Below are positions 17,525 to 25,349 of a stretch of DNA of 64,000 nucleotides, piece by piece; the stretch's first letter is position 1, and every line of letters begins with the position of its first letter. The notes under the pieces were generated by a model that was given only the letters and a program-made list of their open reading frames with translations, had not been told where the DNA came from and made no database searches. This stretch comes from Bacillus sp. FJAT-22090 (GTDB lineage Bacteria; Bacillota; Bacilli; Bacillales_A; Planococcaceae). Both the position numbers and the translations under genes were made by a program. The stretch covers positions 62,001 through 126,000 of the forward strand of contig NZ_VEBK01000007.1 in NCBI RefSeq assembly GCF_007676755.1. Direction: 5' to 3'.

Positions 17525-18312
17525 TGATGAATAATAAGACGACGGCGGCTTTATTAACCCAAGAAAAAATGAGGGAACTCATCGCGTTATCACAAGCAGG
17601 AGATAAGCTTGCAAGACAGCAAATGATAGAAGGAAATACTCGTTTGGTATGGTCTATTGTTCAGCGTTTTGCTTCAAGGGGAGCAGATTTAGAAGACTTA
17701 TACCAAATTGGTTGTATTGGACTTATGAAGTCTGTGGACAAGTTTGATTTATCTTATGAGGTGAAGTTTTCTACGTATGCCGTACCGATGATTATCGGTG
17801 AGATACAGCGATTTTTAAGAGACGATGGGATGGTGAAGATAAGTCGTTCCATTCGTGAATTAAATTTTAAAATTCGTCATGCCACGGATGATTTTTTGAA
17901 AAAACATGAACGACAACCAACAATTCTTGAACTAGCAAGTATTTTAGAAGTATCGAGAGAAGAAATTGTAATGGCTACTGATGCGTTAAGGGATCCGGCG
18001 TCCCTACAAGAGCAGTTATACGAAAATGAAAGTGGCGATGCATTAACATTGATGGATCAGATGAAGGATGAACGTTCCGAAAAATCATTTGACCATATTC
18101 CACTTAGAGAACTTTTGGAAAAACTAGAAAAACGCGAACAAATGATTATTTACTTACGCTATTACCTAGACTGTACACAAAGTGATATTGCAGAGCGACT
18201 TGGAATTTCGCAAGTGCAAGTATCCAGATTGGAGAAAAAAATATTAAGCCAATTAAAATCGTGGTTAGTTCCGGTGGGTATTGCTAATAATTCGAAAGTT
18301 AAAGATAGGTGA
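17524..18312 (+). CDS. sigF: RNA polymerase sigma-F factor
   Basis: A 262-residue sigma-70 family factor for early forespore transcription. Region 2 contains LEDLYQIGCIGLMKSVDKFD and VKFSTYAVPMIIGEIQRFLR. Region 3 is ISRSIRELNFKIRHA. Region 4 is CTQSDIAERLGISQVQVSRLEKK. It starts with ATGATG overlapping the spoIIAB stop; either ATG is possible. It is slightly longer than B. subtilis SigF (255 aa). It is coupled to spoVAF by a 4-nt overlap. Confidence 0.96.
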   Translation: MMNNKTTAALLTQEKMRELIALSQAGDKLARQQMIEGNTRLVWSIVQRFASRGADLEDLYQIGCIGLMKSVDKFDLSYEVKFSTYAVPMIIGEIQRFLRDDGMVKISRSIRELNFKIRHATDDFLKKHERQPTILELASILEVSREEIVMATDALRDPASLQEQLYENESGDALTLMDQMKDERSEKSFDHIPLRELLEKLEKREQMIIYLRYYLDCTQSDIAERLGISQVQVSRLEKKILSQLKSWLVPVGIANNSKVKDR

Positions 18313-19757
18313 TTGAAACGAAAGCTTTATTTGCAAGTATGTCAGAAGCAGAATCATATTTAAAGGAAAAATTCGGAGTAAACGAATCATATGATGTTGG
18401 AACTTTGCACACCCATTTATATGAATTCCCTGTGTTGCTCGTATATATTAATGGTTTAGTTGATGGGGCTGTTCTCACTGAATTGCTTACTAACGTGCAG
18501 AGGGAATTAACGGAAAATCCTATCGATGAAAATAATGTTATGGAACATTACTTTCCGTATTATTCCATAACTCAGTATGATTCAAAAGAGAAATGGCTTG
18601 TAGCACTACTTAGTGGGCAAGTAACATTCATCTTAAAAAATGGGTCCGTCTATACAATAGATGTCCGTTCTTATCCAGGAAGAAGCCCAGAAGAACCTGA
18701 TAATGAAAAGGTTGTGAGAGGTTCCAGGGATGGATTTACTGAAAATATTGTTCAAAATACTGCTCTTATTCGAAGAAGGATTCGAGATACCGATCTACGA
18801 TTTGAGCTGCACCAGGTCTCGACATTAGGGCAAACGGACCTTGCTATTACCTATATAAAAAACATAGCAAACGAAGATAATTTAAAACAAATCAGAGATA
18901 GACTAAACCAAATAAAGCATGATGGATTTACGATGACGGATAAAGCTTTGGAAGAATGGTTGTTTAAACAAGGGTTTCATCCGCTTCCATTTGTTCGGTA
19001 CACAGAAAGACCTGATATAGCGGCTGCCCATTTGCTGGAAGGGCATATTGTCATTGTTGTAGATACATCCCCTTCCGCTATCATAGTACCAACAACATTG
19101 TTCCATCATCTTCAACATGCTGAAGAATATCGACAAGCTCCTTTAGTAGGCACTATTGTTCGGTGGATTCGTTTGACAGGAGTATTTTTAAGTCTATTTT
19201 TATTGCCTTTTTGGTATCTATTATCGAAACATCCCGAATTTTTGCCTAGCTCGCTTGACTTTTTTGGTCCAAAAGATACAGGGGAAATTCCACTCTTATT
19301 GCAAATAATCTTTGCGGATGTTGGAATAGAGTTTTTAAGGTTGGCCGCCATTCATACGCCGACTCCCTTATCGACAGCGATGGGAATTATTGCGGCTTTA
19401 GTCATCGGTCAAATGGCAGTAGATGTTGGATTATTTGTTCCTGAAGTTATTTTATATACAGCAATTACGGCAATATTTACTTTTGCCATCCCTTCTTATG
19501 AGCTTAGTATTTCAACAAAAATATTTAGGACATTTATTTTATTAAGCACTGCTATTTTTGGTGTAAATGGCTTCTTTATATCTATTGTATGTTTAATTTG
19601 GTATGTAAGTGCATTAAGACCATTGAATGTGCCATATCTTTGGCCAGCTCTTCCCTTCTTTCCGAAGGCTTTTATGAGAATACTCGTTCGTTTTCCTATG
19701 CCGGTTGATGCAAAACGTCCGTATATTACTAGATCACCTGTTCGCAAAAGGTCTTGA
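18309..19757 (+). CDS. spoVAF: GerA-family spore protein SpoVAF
   Basis: A 482-residue protein with a soluble N-terminal half and four to five C-terminal membrane segments (from about residue 282). The GerA-family core includes RRRIRDTDLRFELHQVSTLG, EGHIVIVVDTSPSAIIVPTT and the Pro-containing segment FVPEVILYTAITAIFTFAIP. It probably acts at the spore inner membrane, where SpoVA proteins help move dipicolinic acid. The GTG start overlaps the sigF TGA, so it is in the spoIIA transcript. The other spoVA genes that precede spoVAF in B. subtilis are absent here. lysA follows, as in B. subtilis. Confidence 0.9.
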   Translation: MIETKALFASMSEAESYLKEKFGVNESYDVGTLHTHLYEFPVLLVYINGLVDGAVLTELLTNVQRELTENPIDENNVMEHYFPYYSITQYDSKEKWLVALLSGQVTFILKNGSVYTIDVRSYPGRSPEEPDNEKVVRGSRDGFTENIVQNTALIRRRIRDTDLRFELHQVSTLGQTDLAITYIKNIANEDNLKQIRDRLNQIKHDGFTMTDKALEEWLFKQGFHPLPFVRYTERPDIAAAHLLEGHIVIVVDTSPSAIIVPTTLFHHLQHAEEYRQAPLVGTIVRWIRLTGVFLSLFLLPFWYLLSKHPEFLPSSLDFFGPKDTGEIPLLLQIIFADVGIEFLRLAAIHTPTPLSTAMGIIAALVIGQMAVDVGLFVPEVILYTAITAIFTFAIPSYELSISTKIFRTFILLSTAIFGVNGFFISIVCLIWYVSALRPLNVPYLWPALPFFPKAFMRILVRFPMPVDAKRPYITRSPVRKRS

Positions 19758-19769
19758 ATCCCATTGCAA

Positions 19770-19813
19770 TTTCCTCTTTTAATGTGGTAAAGTTCTTATA
19801 GGAAAAGAGGAAA
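19770..19813 (+). promoter_or_regulatory. Inverted repeat in the lysA leader
   Basis: TTTCCTCTTTT (about 19771-19781) is complementary to AAAAGAGGAAA (19803-19813). The right arm abuts the GAGG used as the lysA ribosome binding site. It may influence lysA translation or be a weak terminator after spoVAF. No lysine riboswitch is visible. Confidence 0.4.
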
Positions 19814-19825
19814 GAGGCGATTTAT

Positions 19826-21142
19826 TTGGTGATGGTAGCAAAACATGCGGTAAATGAAAAAGGTCATTTATTAATTGGTGGAATCGATAGCTTAGAATTG
19901 GCTAAAATATATGGCACACCATTATTCGTATATGATTTATCGCTTATAAGAGACCGTGCACGTGCATTTATCAATACATTCAAAGAACAAAACGTACCTG
20001 CACAAGTTGCTTATGCGAGTAAGGCTTTTTCAAGTGTGGCAATGTATCAAGTGATGAAACAAGAAAATCTATCACTTGATGTAGTATCAAGTGGAGAGCT
20101 ATATACAGCAATTAAAGCCGGATTTCCAGTAGATCGGATACATTTCCATGGGAACAACAAAAGTAAAGAAGAATTATTACTGGCTATTGAACATAAGATT
20201 GGTTGTATTGTAGTAGATAATTTCTATGAAGTAGAGTTATTAAAGCAATTAACTGCAGAACATAAGCAAAAAGTAAACGTACTTTTACGAGTGACTCCTG
20301 GGGTAGAAGCCCATACACATGACTATATTACTACGGGTCAGCAAGATTCAAAATTTGGTTTCGATCTAATGAATGGACAAGCAGATCTTGCTTTTGCGCA
20401 AGTGTACGAAGATGACTATATCCAATTACTCGGTTTGCATTGTCATATTGGTTCTCAAATTTTTGAAACTATTGGGTTCAAAGTCGCTGCTGAAAAATTG
20501 ATTAAGAAAATGATTGAATGGCATAATGACTATAATTTCCAATGTACTGTATTAAATCTAGGCGGTGGCTTTGGTATTAAATATACGGATGAAGATTCAC
20601 CACTAGAACCTTCTATCTATGTCAAAGAAATGATTATTGTAGTAAAAAACTTAGTTGCAGAAACAAACTTTGCAATGCCAGAAATTTGGATTGAACCAGG
20701 GCGTTCCCTTGTTGGAGATGCTGGTACCTCTTTGTACACAATTGGTTCCGAAAAGGAAGTACCGGACGTTCGCAAATATTTGGCGGTAGATGGTGGAATG
20801 TCGGATAATATTCGTCCAGCTCTGTATGGTGCATTATATGATGCAGTTATAGCGAACAAAATGGACGAAAAGGTAGAAGAAGAGTATACAATTGCAGGGA
20901 AATGTTGTGAATCTGGCGATAAGCTAATTGAACATATTTCATTACCAAGAGCAAGCCCTGGAGATATTTTAGCGATGTTCTGCACAGGTGCATACGGATA
21001 CGCCATGGCAAGTAATTATAATCGCTTAACAAGACCAGCAGTAGTTTTTGTGGAAAATGGGAAACATCAACTAGCTGTTAGAAGAGAAACTTTGGAAGAT
21101 ATCGTTCATCTTGACCTTCCTCTATCTATGGAAGGAGAGTGA
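19826..21142 (+). CDS. lysA: Diaminopimelate decarboxylase
   Basis: A 438-residue PLP-dependent fold-III decarboxylase making L-lysine from meso-diaminopimelate. The Schiff-base Lys lies in VAYASKAFSS. Phosphate/PLP-binding motifs are LGLHCHIGSQIF, LNLGGGFGIKY and IEPGRSLVGDAG. The C-terminal catalytic Cys is in AGKCCESGDKL, and the conserved GAYGYAMASNYN follows. The start could be TTG 19826 (8 nt from AGAGG), GTG 19829 or ATG 19832. Position after spoVAF matches B. subtilis. Confidence 0.95.
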   Translation: MVMVAKHAVNEKGHLLIGGIDSLELAKIYGTPLFVYDLSLIRDRARAFINTFKEQNVPAQVAYASKAFSSVAMYQVMKQENLSLDVVSSGELYTAIKAGFPVDRIHFHGNNKSKEELLLAIEHKIGCIVVDNFYEVELLKQLTAEHKQKVNVLLRVTPGVEAHTHDYITTGQQDSKFGFDLMNGQADLAFAQVYEDDYIQLLGLHCHIGSQIFETIGFKVAAEKLIKKMIEWHNDYNFQCTVLNLGGGFGIKYTDEDSPLEPSIYVKEMIIVVKNLVAETNFAMPEIWIEPGRSLVGDAGTSLYTIGSEKEVPDVRKYLAVDGGMSDNIRPALYGALYDAVIANKMDEKVEEEYTIAGKCCESGDKLIEHISLPRASPGDILAMFCTGAYGYAMASNYNRLTRPAVVFVENGKHQLAVRRETLEDIVHLDLPLSMEGE

Positions 21143-21149
21143 AGGTAAG

Positions 21150-21257
21150 TTGAAAAAGAGTAATATTATTTTATTTCTTATGCTTTTAGTAGTAGGAGTA
21201 ATTTGGGGAGTAATTTATTGGATTTTTATAGCTCCAACGGCTAATTTATCGTTTTGA
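21150..21257 (+). CDS. Small single-pass membrane peptide
   Basis: A 35-codon frame from TTG 21150 to TGA 21257. It starts KKSNIILFLMLLVVGVIWGV and ends TANLSF. One long hydrophobic segment follows two Lys, a typical N-in small membrane protein. A GAAGG lies 4 nt upstream and lysA stops 7 nt before, so it would be in the lysA transcript. Function is unknown. Its short length makes it uncertain, though the hydrophobic pattern and binding site argue for coding. Confidence 0.5.
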   Translation: MKKSNIILFLMLLVVGVIWGVIYWIFIAPTANLSF

Positions 21258-21350
21258 CAAATGTTGTGCAGGATAGTAAAGTTATAATAATCGTATTTTA
21301 CAGAAGTCTCCTACTTCTATAAGGGAAGAAATTAAAAGAGGGTCTTAAAT

Positions 21351-21710
21351 ATGTTGCTACGTTATAAAAAATCATTTGAAAAAATTTCTATGGGTCTTCT
21401 CTCATTTATGCCTCAAGAAAAAGATGTGAAAAAATTATTAGAAACCATTCAACAGTATGAAACGAATCCAGACTGGCACTTGTTTTTGTGGAAAAAAGGT
21501 GAAGATTTAGTTGGATTAGTTGGCGTTCGAATGAAAGGTACTGATGGAGTCATTCAGCATCTTTCTGTTAATCCTTCCCATCGAGGTGAGGGTATTGGAA
21601 AGGAAATGCTACAAAATTTACCGGCTATTTTACATACATCATCTATCCAACCATCTGAAGAGGTAAAAACTTTCTTTGAGAAATGCCAAATAGAAAAAGA
21701 AGAGGATTGA
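21351..21710 (+). CDS. ribT: RibT-like GNAT acetyltransferase
   Basis: A 119-residue GNAT-fold protein with acetyl-CoA loop NPSHRGEGIGKEML. Its N-terminus MLLRYKKSFEKISMGLLSFM and C-terminal FFEKCQ match the RibT family. In B. subtilis, RibT ends the ribDG-ribE-ribBA-ribH-ribT operon. Here it stands alone, so its usual biosynthetic partners are elsewhere or missing. AAAGAGGG precedes the ATG. A TTGACA (21254-21259) with TAAAGT 17 nt on could be its promoter. The acceptor substrate is unknown. Confidence 0.88.
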   Translation: MLLRYKKSFEKISMGLLSFMPQEKDVKKLLETIQQYETNPDWHLFLWKKGEDLVGLVGVRMKGTDGVIQHLSVNPSHRGEGIGKEMLQNLPAILHTSSIQPSEEVKTFFEKCQIEKEED

Positions 21711-21715
21711 CTTTG

Positions 21716-22219
21716 TTATAAGTCATCTCTTCTTTTTTTCTGTTTTTCTCGTTCATTCAGTATTTCTGATCGATCTCGGAGCATATGCTTATGAGTAAGA
21801 AAGTGTATATCTTCACTTGATGGAATTTCCAATTCATTTACTAGAAGGAGCAGATGATCATCGATAATATCGATTGTAAAGTTTTCGAAAGTACTCTTTT
21901 TGAGCATTAAGCCAATAGAATGTGTAATATCTTGTTGTAACTTTGGAAAGTTAATTGTTTCATAATAAGTAGAGGGAAATGTTTCTTCTAATCGTTTAAT
22001 ACTTCCCTGCATTGTTTTAATTGCCCCCTTAATATTACCCCTACGCCAGTGATACATAGATGTAGATAATAGGATCAACGCTGTTAAAGGGTGGGTTTTC
22101 TTTTTCGGTGAAATATCTTTCCAGTAATCCTCAAGCAGTTCGTGACATTCAAAATAATCGAAAGTCACATTGAATTCTTTTAAAAATTGTACGAAATTAG
22201 GATGGAATGTAGGATGCAA
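21716..22219 (-). CDS. ypuF: DUF309 protein, YpuF-like
   Basis: A 167-residue helical protein with the DUF309 motif FNVTFDYFECHELLEDYWK, followed by HPLTALILLSTSMYHWRRGN, near the N-terminus. The family occurs in Firmicutes and plastids; its function is unknown. I favour TTG at 22219, since AGGTG lies 6 nt upstream; GTG at 22228 overlaps that site. In B. subtilis ypuF reads into scpA on the same strand, whereas here it is inverted and shares a short divergent region with scpA. Confidence 0.85.
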   Translation of the reverse strand: MHPTFHPNFVQFLKEFNVTFDYFECHELLEDYWKDISPKKKTHPLTALILLSTSMYHWRRGNIKGAIKTMQGSIKRLEETFPSTYYETINFPKLQQDITHSIGLMLKKSTFENFTIDIIDDHLLLLVNELEIPSSEDIHFLTHKHMLRDRSEILNEREKQKKRRDDL

Positions 22220-22273
22220 TGCAATCACCTTTCCTCTATAATGATGTTAAAAACCGATAATAGGTGGAGTTTT

Positions 22274-23053
22274 ATGTCGTATGAAGTAAAAACAGAAGCA
22301 TTTGAAGGGCCTCTCGATTTATTATTGCATTTAATAAATCGTTTGGAAATAGATATATATGATATTAAAATGGCAGAAATCACTTCGCAATATATGGAGC
22401 ATGTCCATGCAATGAGCGTTTTAGAGCTAAATGAAGCAAGTGAATACTTAGTAATGGCGGCAACTTTACTGTCCATTAAAAGTAAAATGCTACTCCCGAT
22501 TCATCAAGATGATGATATGGAAGATGATTTTGATATTAATTTAAATGATCCAAGGGACGAGTTAGTTCTAAAATTAATAGAATATAAAAAGTATAAAGAA
22601 GCCGCAGTTAGTTTACAAGAAATGGAGGAAACTCGTAATCTATTTTATACTAGACCTCCAACTGATTTAAGTGATTTACAAAATAGTAAGCAGCTTGCCT
22701 TATTTGAACTAGACGTCAATGTGTATGACATGCTAGGTGCATTTCAAAAAATGCTTCGCAGAAAACAGCTGAGTGCACCACTTCATACTCGTATTAGTAA
22801 ACAAGATCTATCCATAAAAGATCAAATGAAAAATGTAATTGCTACATTAAAACAAGGTGCAGGCAGGTTATCATTCTATGAGCTTTTTCCAACTAGAGAT
22901 AAAACGACTATTGTTACAACGTTTCTATCTATACTAGAGCTCATGAAACGCCAAATTGTTCAAGTAGAGCAAAATAACAATTTTGATGATTTATTTGTTC
23001 TTTTGCGAAAGGAAGATTTAGATAGTGAATTCGATAATGAAATTGAAGAGTAA
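22274..23053 (+). CDS. scpA: Segregation and condensation protein A
   Basis: A 259-residue kleisin subunit of the SMC-ScpAB complex that organises chromosomes. The family N-terminus YEVKTEAFEGPLDLLLHLI binds the SMC neck, and a central acidic stretch is followed by a C-terminal winged helix. The start at ATG 22274 follows GGTGGAG; the frame open from 22187 extends without a binding site into the ypuF start. It overlaps scpB by 29 nt. Confidence 0.95.
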   Translation: MSYEVKTEAFEGPLDLLLHLINRLEIDIYDIKMAEITSQYMEHVHAMSVLELNEASEYLVMAATLLSIKSKMLLPIHQDDDMEDDFDINLNDPRDELVLKLIEYKKYKEAAVSLQEMEETRNLFYTRPPTDLSDLQNSKQLALFELDVNVYDMLGAFQKMLRRKQLSAPLHTRISKQDLSIKDQMKNVIATLKQGAGRLSFYELFPTRDKTTIVTTFLSILELMKRQIVQVEQNNNFDDLFVLLRKEDLDSEFDNEIEE

Positions 23054-23612
23054 TATAGAAAGTCTTCTATTTGTAAGTGGAGAAGATGGATTAACAAAAA
23101 AACAATTAGCTTTTTTAACAGATACACCGGAAGAGCAAGTAGTAGAAACATTAGAAATTATGGTAGAAGAATATAAGCAAAACGAAGACAGAGGAATTGA
23201 GATCAAACAATTGGCAGGTACTTTTCAGTTGGTGACAAAACAAGCAAATGTAGATAGTATTCAAAAGTTAGTTGAAAATCCTACGTCCCAATCTCTGTCA
23301 CAAGCATCGTTGGAAGTGTTGGCCATTATTGCATATAAGCAACCAATAACTAGGGTAGAAATTGAAGATATCCGCGGAGTAAAATCTGAGCGACCAATAC
23401 ATACATTGTCTGTTAAAGGTCTTGTTAAAGAAGTTGGTCGTGCAGAAGGTACTGGTAGAGCTATATTATACGGAACAACAAATGAATTTCTTCAATACTT
23501 TGGATTACAAGAAATTAGCGCACTTCCACCACTTCCTGAAGATATTTCAGTGGACGAAATGGAAAACTCTGATTTATTTATGACAAAGTTTCAAGAAACA
23601 TTTGAAGGATAG
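23025..23612 (+). CDS. scpB: Segregation and condensation protein B
   Basis: A 195-residue tandem winged-helix protein that dimerises and binds ScpA. Conserved stretches are LKSNIESLLFVSGEDGLTKK, QASLEVLAIIAYKQPITRVE and EDIRGVKSERPI. The GTG start at 23025 has AAAGGAAG about 10 nt upstream, within the scpA end. ATG 23037 and TTG 23043 are in-frame alternatives, which are plausible because family N-termini vary. It is translationally coupled to scpA. Confidence 0.94.
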   Translation: MNSIMKLKSNIESLLFVSGEDGLTKKQLAFLTDTPEEQVVETLEIMVEEYKQNEDRGIEIKQLAGTFQLVTKQANVDSIQKLVENPTSQSLSQASLEVLAIIAYKQPITRVEIEDIRGVKSERPIHTLSVKGLVKEVGRAEGTGRAILYGTTNEFLQYFGLQEISALPPLPEDISVDEMENSDLFMTKFQETFEG

Positions 23613-23638
23613 AAATAAACTAAAGAGGAGTATTTTCT

Positions 23639-24625
23639 ATTTATAAAAAAATATGTATATTCTTTTTATTTTTTCTGCTATGGCAAGTAAATGAAGCGGA
23701 AGCATCCTCTTCTTATGCTGTAATCGATGCAAAGACGGGAAGATTGTTGGAAGGCAGTAACTCTGACGAACAATTGCCGATTGCGAGTCTTACAAAAGTG
23801 TGGACGGCTTTAACCGTTCTTGATAATGTGGCTTTAGAGGAAGAAATCACTATTTCACAAGCAGCAGCAACACAAGAAGGGTCCTCTTTATACCTGAAAC
23901 CTGGTGAAGTATGGACGGTCGATTCTTTATTGCACGGTCTTCTTATGCAGTCTGGAAATGATGCGGCATACGCCCTTGCAGAGTACGCAGGGGGTTCTAT
24001 CGAGGGCTTTACAAGTTTGATGAACGAAAAGTTTCAACTTGCAGGATTAGACCATTCTCATTTTACGAATCCATCTGGGCTTCATCATGATGATCATTAT
24101 GCCTCAGCATATGATATGGCGAACATGTTTCGAATAGCGCTTCAAAATGAACAATTTAAAGAGATTGCCTCAGCGAAAACATATAGACCGAAAGAACGGA
24201 ATGTTCAATGGAATAACAAACATCGTTTATTACATGAAAATGAACAGGCAATCGCGGGAAAGACAGGTTACACGAAAAGAGCAGGTAGGACACTCGTTAC
24301 TTATTTTAAAGAGGGAAAAAAAGAGATAATTGTTGTTACACTAAACCATTCCAATGATTGGGCGTATCATTCTTCGCTTGCTGAAAAAGTATTTGCGAAC
24401 TATGACACCGTAAAAGTCGTGAAGAAAGGAAAATATAAATTATTTCAAAAAGAAGTAATTGAAGTGGAAAAAGATTATTATTTATTACTTAAGTCAGAAG
24501 AAAAGAAAAAACTGAAAAACGTACTACTTATACCTCGTAAATCTACTAATGCCAATCCATATTTATGGAATGTAACTATTGATGATCAAATAGCTTTGCG
24601 TTTTAATGTGGAAAAAATAAAATAA
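23639..24625 (+). CDS. dacB: D-alanyl-D-alanine carboxypeptidase, DacB/DacF type, probable AUU start
   Basis: A penicillin-binding carboxypeptidase of 328 residues. The active-site SxxK is SLTK (in PIASLTKVWTAL), followed by SGN (LLMQSGNDAAYAL) and KTG (AGKTGYTKRAGRT), then a C-terminal beta domain. The frame continues upstream of the first standard start (TTG 23741) through a perfect signal peptide, YKKICIFFLFFLLWQVNEAEA. That signal begins at ATT 23639, 8 nt after GAGGAG (23625-23630). The stop at 23621 leaves no ATG, GTG or TTG that retains the signal. It follows scpB, the dacB position in B. subtilis, where DacB tailors spore cortex. Confidence 0.85.
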   Translation: MYKKICIFFLFFLLWQVNEAEASSSYAVIDAKTGRLLEGSNSDEQLPIASLTKVWTALTVLDNVALEEEITISQAAATQEGSSLYLKPGEVWTVDSLLHGLLMQSGNDAAYALAEYAGGSIEGFTSLMNEKFQLAGLDHSHFTNPSGLHHDDHYASAYDMANMFRIALQNEQFKEIASAKTYRPKERNVQWNNKHRLLHENEQAIAGKTGYTKRAGRTLVTYFKEGKKEIIVVTLNHSNDWAYHSSLAEKVFANYDTVKVVKKGKYKLFQKEVIEVEKDYYLLLKSEEKKKLKNVLLIPRKSTNANPYLWNVTIDDQIALRFNVEKIK

Positions 24626-24636
24626 GTGACTTTGCA

Positions 24637-24687
24637 AAAAAGTGTTTAGGAAGTATGACTTTGTCAGCCCCTAAACACTTTTTTTAT
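24637..24687 (+). terminator. Terminator after dacB
   Basis: AAAAAGTGTTTAGG pairs with CCTAAACACTTTTTT. The 19-nt loop is long, but a seven-T tail follows. Confidence 0.85.
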
Positions 24688-24814
24688 GTGTGTGGTACGA
24701 ACTGTGTACATGCATTGTATTGAGATAATTCGACTTAACTTAGTTGCCCTTGCAGTGCCGTTATGCGAGCATAACGAGTCAGCATCCAAGCATAAAGTTC
24801 CGTCCATTCAAAAT

Positions 24815-24877
24815 GTTGCTAGTAAGCAGGTAAAAGTTGCGAGTAACGACTGATATGTTGCGCAATATTGATTGGAA
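24815..24877. repeat. 21-nt-phased array, copy A first block
   Basis: GTTGC occurs at 24815, 24836 and 24857, exactly 21 nt apart, each followed by 16 variable bases. Confidence 0.85.
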
Positions 24878-24953
24878 CATTTTATTCATGTTGATTTAGC
24901 GGATACTATAGTGGAAGCGCATGGTTATCAATGTCCGCAAGCCTTTATTGAAG

Positions 24954-25055
24954 AATTGGTTGCGCTCGTTGCCAAATTGGTTGCTTTCAATCTCAAACTG
25001 GTTGTGTTGCCTATTGAATTGGTTGCTTTCACGTGCCAATTGGACTCGCTAAGCC
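24954..25055. repeat. 21-nt-phased array, copy A second block
   Basis: AATTGGTTGC-type cores recur every 21 nt, with GTTGC or GTTGT at 24959, 24980, 25001 and 25022. A decayed unit lies at 25043. Confidence 0.9.
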
Positions 25056-25349
25056 ATTTTCTAACTTTTAATGGATAATAAATACGAATAAAAGCGTATA
25101 TTTTGATGGATTGGAGCGAAAAGGGTGGCGACTCAAGCGGACGGTGAAGGCTCATCGCTCACCCCGCTGAAAGTTTCCTCCATGCAGCAGAAACTCCCTT
25201 ACGACACACTATCTCTTTTTGGCGCAACGACGTGTATGTATAGTGCGAGAAAGCAGATAGTTTTTATAAAAGACTGTCTTCTTTTATTTTCGCCAAAAGT
25301 GTGACATAATTCACTCATATGTATGGAAAGAATGGACGAGGTGAATGTA

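Larger units (their letters stand above)
24720..25217. repeat. Composite intergenic repeat element, copy A (partial)
   Basis: A 498-nt non-coding element filling the gap between dacB and rluB. Its ends are degenerate copies of the TAGGGATAATGCGTC terminal repeat (TTGAGATAATTCGAC at 24720-24734; GACACACTATCTCTT at 25203-25217, inverted; 11 of 15 matches each). The right part carries a degenerate arm with GGCTCATCGCTCACCCCG. The left arm seen in copies B and C is missing. The middle shows about 300 nt closely similar to copy C, including two 21-nt-phased arrays. It sits where spmA-spmB lie in B. subtilis. Confidence 0.75.

Noticed and set aside
19770-19825. Lysine riboswitch upstream of lysA
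   Set aside because: The leader is too short (under 70 nt) and lacks L-box conserved blocks; only a simple inverted repeat is present.
24954-25055. Regular repeats that could be a CRISPR array
   Set aside because: The period is only 21 nt with a 5-10 nt core. There are no 23-37 nt direct repeats with unique spacers, and no cas genes.
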